Positions 12,580 to 14,374 of a DNA stretch of 14,374 nt are shown here, piece after piece. Location of the stretch: NCBI GenBank assembly GCA_023416855.1, contig JAEZGU010000298.1:1-14374 (forward strand), read 5' to 3'. The stretch comes from Bacillota bacterium (GTDB lineage Bacteria > Bacillota > Clostridia > Tissierellales > Sedimentibacteraceae). Position 1 is the first letter of the stretch, and every line of letters starts with the position of its first letter. The position numbers and the translations under genes are program-made. The notes under the pieces are model-generated. The model was given only the letters and a program-made list of their open reading frames with translations. It did no database searches and was not told where the DNA came from.

Positions 12580-14205
12580 TTACATCATACCCATTCCGCC
12601 GCCCATTGGTGGCATAGCTGGTTGTTCTTCTTTTGGTTCATCAGCAACAGCCGCTTCAGTTGTCAATACCATTGAAGCTACACTTGCTGCATTTTGAAGA
12701 GCTGATCTTGTAACCTTTGTCGGGTCAACAATACCTGCTTCGATCATATTAACGTATTTTTCGTTTAATGCATCAAAACCAATACCTTTTTCACTGTTTT
12801 TTATTTTTTCAACAATTACAGATCCTTCAAGTCCAGCATTTACTGCAATTTGTCTTACAGGTTCTTCTAATGCTTTTTCAATGATTTTTGCACCTGTTCT
12901 TGCATCTCCTGTTAAGCTATCCGCTACAGCTGCAACAGCTTTAGTAGTTGCTAATAACGCAACTCCGCCACCTGATACTAATCCTTCTTCGATAGCTGCT
13001 CTTGTAGCATTTAAAGCATCTTCTATTCTTAATTTCTTTTCTTTCATTTCAGTTTCAGTAGCTGCTCCAACATTAATAACTGCTACTCCACCTGTTAATT
13101 TTGCTAATCTTTCCTGCAATTTTTCTTTATCAAAATCTGAAGTTGATTCTTCCCATTGAGCTTTTATTTGTTTAACTCTATCAGCTATTTCAGCTTCAGA
13201 ACCAGCACCATTAACAATTATAGTATTTTCTTTGTCTATTTTAACTGTTCCTGCATTACCAAGCATATCTAAAGTAGCTTCTTTTAAATCATATCCTAAT
13301 TCTTCAGAAATTACCTGTCCACCAGTTAATATAGCTATATCTCTTAACATTTCTTTTCTTCTGTCACCGAAGCCAGGAGCCTTAACTGCTACACAATTAA
13401 ATGTACCTCTAAGTTTATTAACAACTAAAGTAGCTAATGCTTCCCCTTCAATATCTTCAGCTATAATTACAAGCGATTTACCTGTTTGAACTATTTGTTC
13501 CAATACAGGAAGAATTTCTTGAATATTAGTAATCTTCTTATCTGTAATTAAAATGTATGGATTCTCTAATACAGCTTCCATTTTTTCTGTATTAGTTACC
13601 ATGTATGCTGATAAATATCCTCTGTCAAACTGCATACCTTCAACTACTGTAAGCTCAGTTTCCATTGTCTTAGATTCTTCAACAGTAATAACGCCATCTT
13701 TGCCAACCTTCTCCATTGCGTCAGCAATTAATCTTCCTATTTCTTCATCTCCTGCGGAAATAGAAGCAATTTGAGCAATTTCTTCTGAAGTTTCAACAGT
13801 TTTAGTTGCTGCTTTAAGCTCTGCAACTGAAGCCTCTACCGCTTTTTGAATACCTTTTTTAAGTATCATTGGATTAGCTCCGGCTGCAACGTTCTTTAAT
13901 CCTTCTCTAATAATTGCTTGTGCTAACAAAGTAGCTGTAGTAGTTCCATCTCCTGCTACATCATTTGTTTTCGTTGCTACTTCTTTAACTAATTGAGCTC
14001 CCATATTTTCGTATGGATCTGATAACTCAATTTCTCTCGCTATTGTAACTCCATCATTTGTAATAACAGGTGAACCAAATGTTTTACTTAAAACTACATT
14101 TCTACCCTTAGGTCCTAATGTTACTTTTACTGTATCTGCTAATGCATTAACGCCTTTTTCCATTGAGCGGCGTGCATCTTCGTTAAATTTTATAATTTTT
14201 GCCAT
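12580..14205 (-). CDS. groEL: Chaperonin GroEL
   Basis: GroEL is the 60-kDa ATP-driven folding chamber that works with the GroES lid in the cytoplasm. The 541-residue product is full length, from MAKIIKFNEDARRSM to the typical Gly/Met-rich tail (MPPMGGGMGMM). Visible landmarks are VTLGPKGRNV (28-37), the nucleotide-binding GDGTTTAT (85-92), AGANPM and VVEGMQFDRGYLSAYM in the equatorial/intermediate parts, and a late SGGGVALL motif. Codon use matches that of its neighbours, and nothing indicates transfer. The start has a strong AAGGAGAGG site, and the gene follows groES by 19 bases. Heat-shock operator sites would lie upstream of groES, outside the window. Confidence 0.99.
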   Translation of the reverse strand: MAKIIKFNEDARRSMEKGVNALADTVKVTLGPKGRNVVLSKTFGSPVITNDGVTIAREIELSDPYENMGAQLVKEVATKTNDVAGDGTTTATLLAQAIIREGLKNVAAGANPMILKKGIQKAVEASVAELKAATKTVETSEEIAQIASISAGDEEIGRLIADAMEKVGKDGVITVEESKTMETELTVVEGMQFDRGYLSAYMVTNTEKMEAVLENPYILITDKKITNIQEILPVLEQIVQTGKSLVIIAEDIEGEALATLVVNKLRGTFNCVAVKAPGFGDRRKEMLRDIAILTGGQVISEELGYDLKEATLDMLGNAGTVKIDKENTIIVNGAGSEAEIADRVKQIKAQWEESTSDFDKEKLQERLAKLTGGVAVINVGAATETEMKEKKLRIEDALNATRAAIEEGLVSGGGVALLATTKAVAAVADSLTGDARTGAKIIEKALEEPVRQIAVNAGLEGSVIVEKIKNSEKGIGFDALNEKYVNMIEAGIVDPTKVTRSALQNAASVASMVLTTEAAVADEPKEEQPAMPPMGGGMGMM

Positions 14206-14224
14206 TTTAATTACCTCTCCTTTA

Positions 14225-14374
14225 TTATTCTATAACTGCTAAAACATCAGATAATTTTATAATAATTAACTCTTCTCCATCAATTTTAACTTCTGTTCCT
14301 GCAAATTTTGAGAAAATCACTTTATCTCCAACTTTAATCTCATCTTTTTTCTTTTCATCAGAAGTTATTCCTGC
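14225..14374 (-). CDS. groES: Co-chaperonin GroES (partial, N-terminus outside window)
   Basis: The last 49 residues and stop codon of GroES are present, in frame to the window edge. The visible part starts AGITSDEKKKDEIKVGDKVI and continues FSKFAGTEVKIDGEEL, ending LSDVLAVIE. This is the usual C-terminal half: a KVGDKVIFxKxxGTEVKxDGEEY-like region and the terminal DVLAVIE strand. The tyrosine common after DGEE is Leu here. The stop TAA (14227-14225) is followed by the groEL ribosome site within 19 bases. GroES caps the GroEL ring. Confidence 0.96.
   Translation of the reverse strand, partial: AGITSDEKKKDEIKVGDKVIFSKFAGTEVKIDGEELIIIKLSDVLAVIE

Overview
The window is AT-rich and every gene I can support lies on the minus strand, so transcription runs from the high coordinates to the low ones. 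Gene content and style point to an anaerobic, motile, low-GC Firmicute of the class Clostridia in the broad sense. The indications are strong AGGAGG-type ribosome sites, sigma-D flagellar promoters, a Bacillus/Clostridium-type flgM-flgN-flgK-flgL-fliW-csrA operon, and genes for selenium-dependent molybdenum hydroxylase maturation. I cannot name a genus safely.

Layout in the direction of transcription: (1) 14374-12580, the end of groES and complete groEL, closed by a strong terminator. (2) 12458-10352, two overlapping genes linked to selenium-dependent molybdenum hydroxylases: yqeC, then a single ORF fusing a MocA-like nucleotidyltransferase to YqeB. (3) 10232-9020, an orphan ParA-type ATPase followed one base later by a ComFB-domain protein, then a terminator. 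(4) 8834-6024, a chemotaxis operon cheW - mcp - cheW with a sigma-D type promoter. (5) 5942-1224, a late flagellar operon with its own sigma-D promoter: flgM, flgN, flgK, flgL, a DUF6470/YviE-like gene, fliW and csrA, with overlapping or nearly touching genes and a strong terminator at the end. (6) 1080-1, a long leader and the start of the early basal-body operon (flgB and partial flgC). The leader contains a sigma-A promoter, a class I cyclic di-GMP riboswitch and a terminator-like hairpin, with a Rex-like palindrome further upstream.

Together, regions 4-6 form a motility control module. Early rod genes are gated by c-di-GMP through the riboswitch. FlgM would hold back sigma-D until the hook-basal body is finished. 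FlgN, FlgK and FlgL cover hook-filament junction assembly, FliW and CsrA set flagellin translation, and the CheW/MCP genes are switched on with the late class. The ParA-ComFB pair just upstream is the least explained part. ParA ATPases can position chemotaxis or flagellar machinery, and ComFB-type domains have been reported to bind cyclic dinucleotides, so this pair could be a second c-di-GMP-linked input; that is inference. The window shows no IS element, CRISPR array, tRNA or rRNA.
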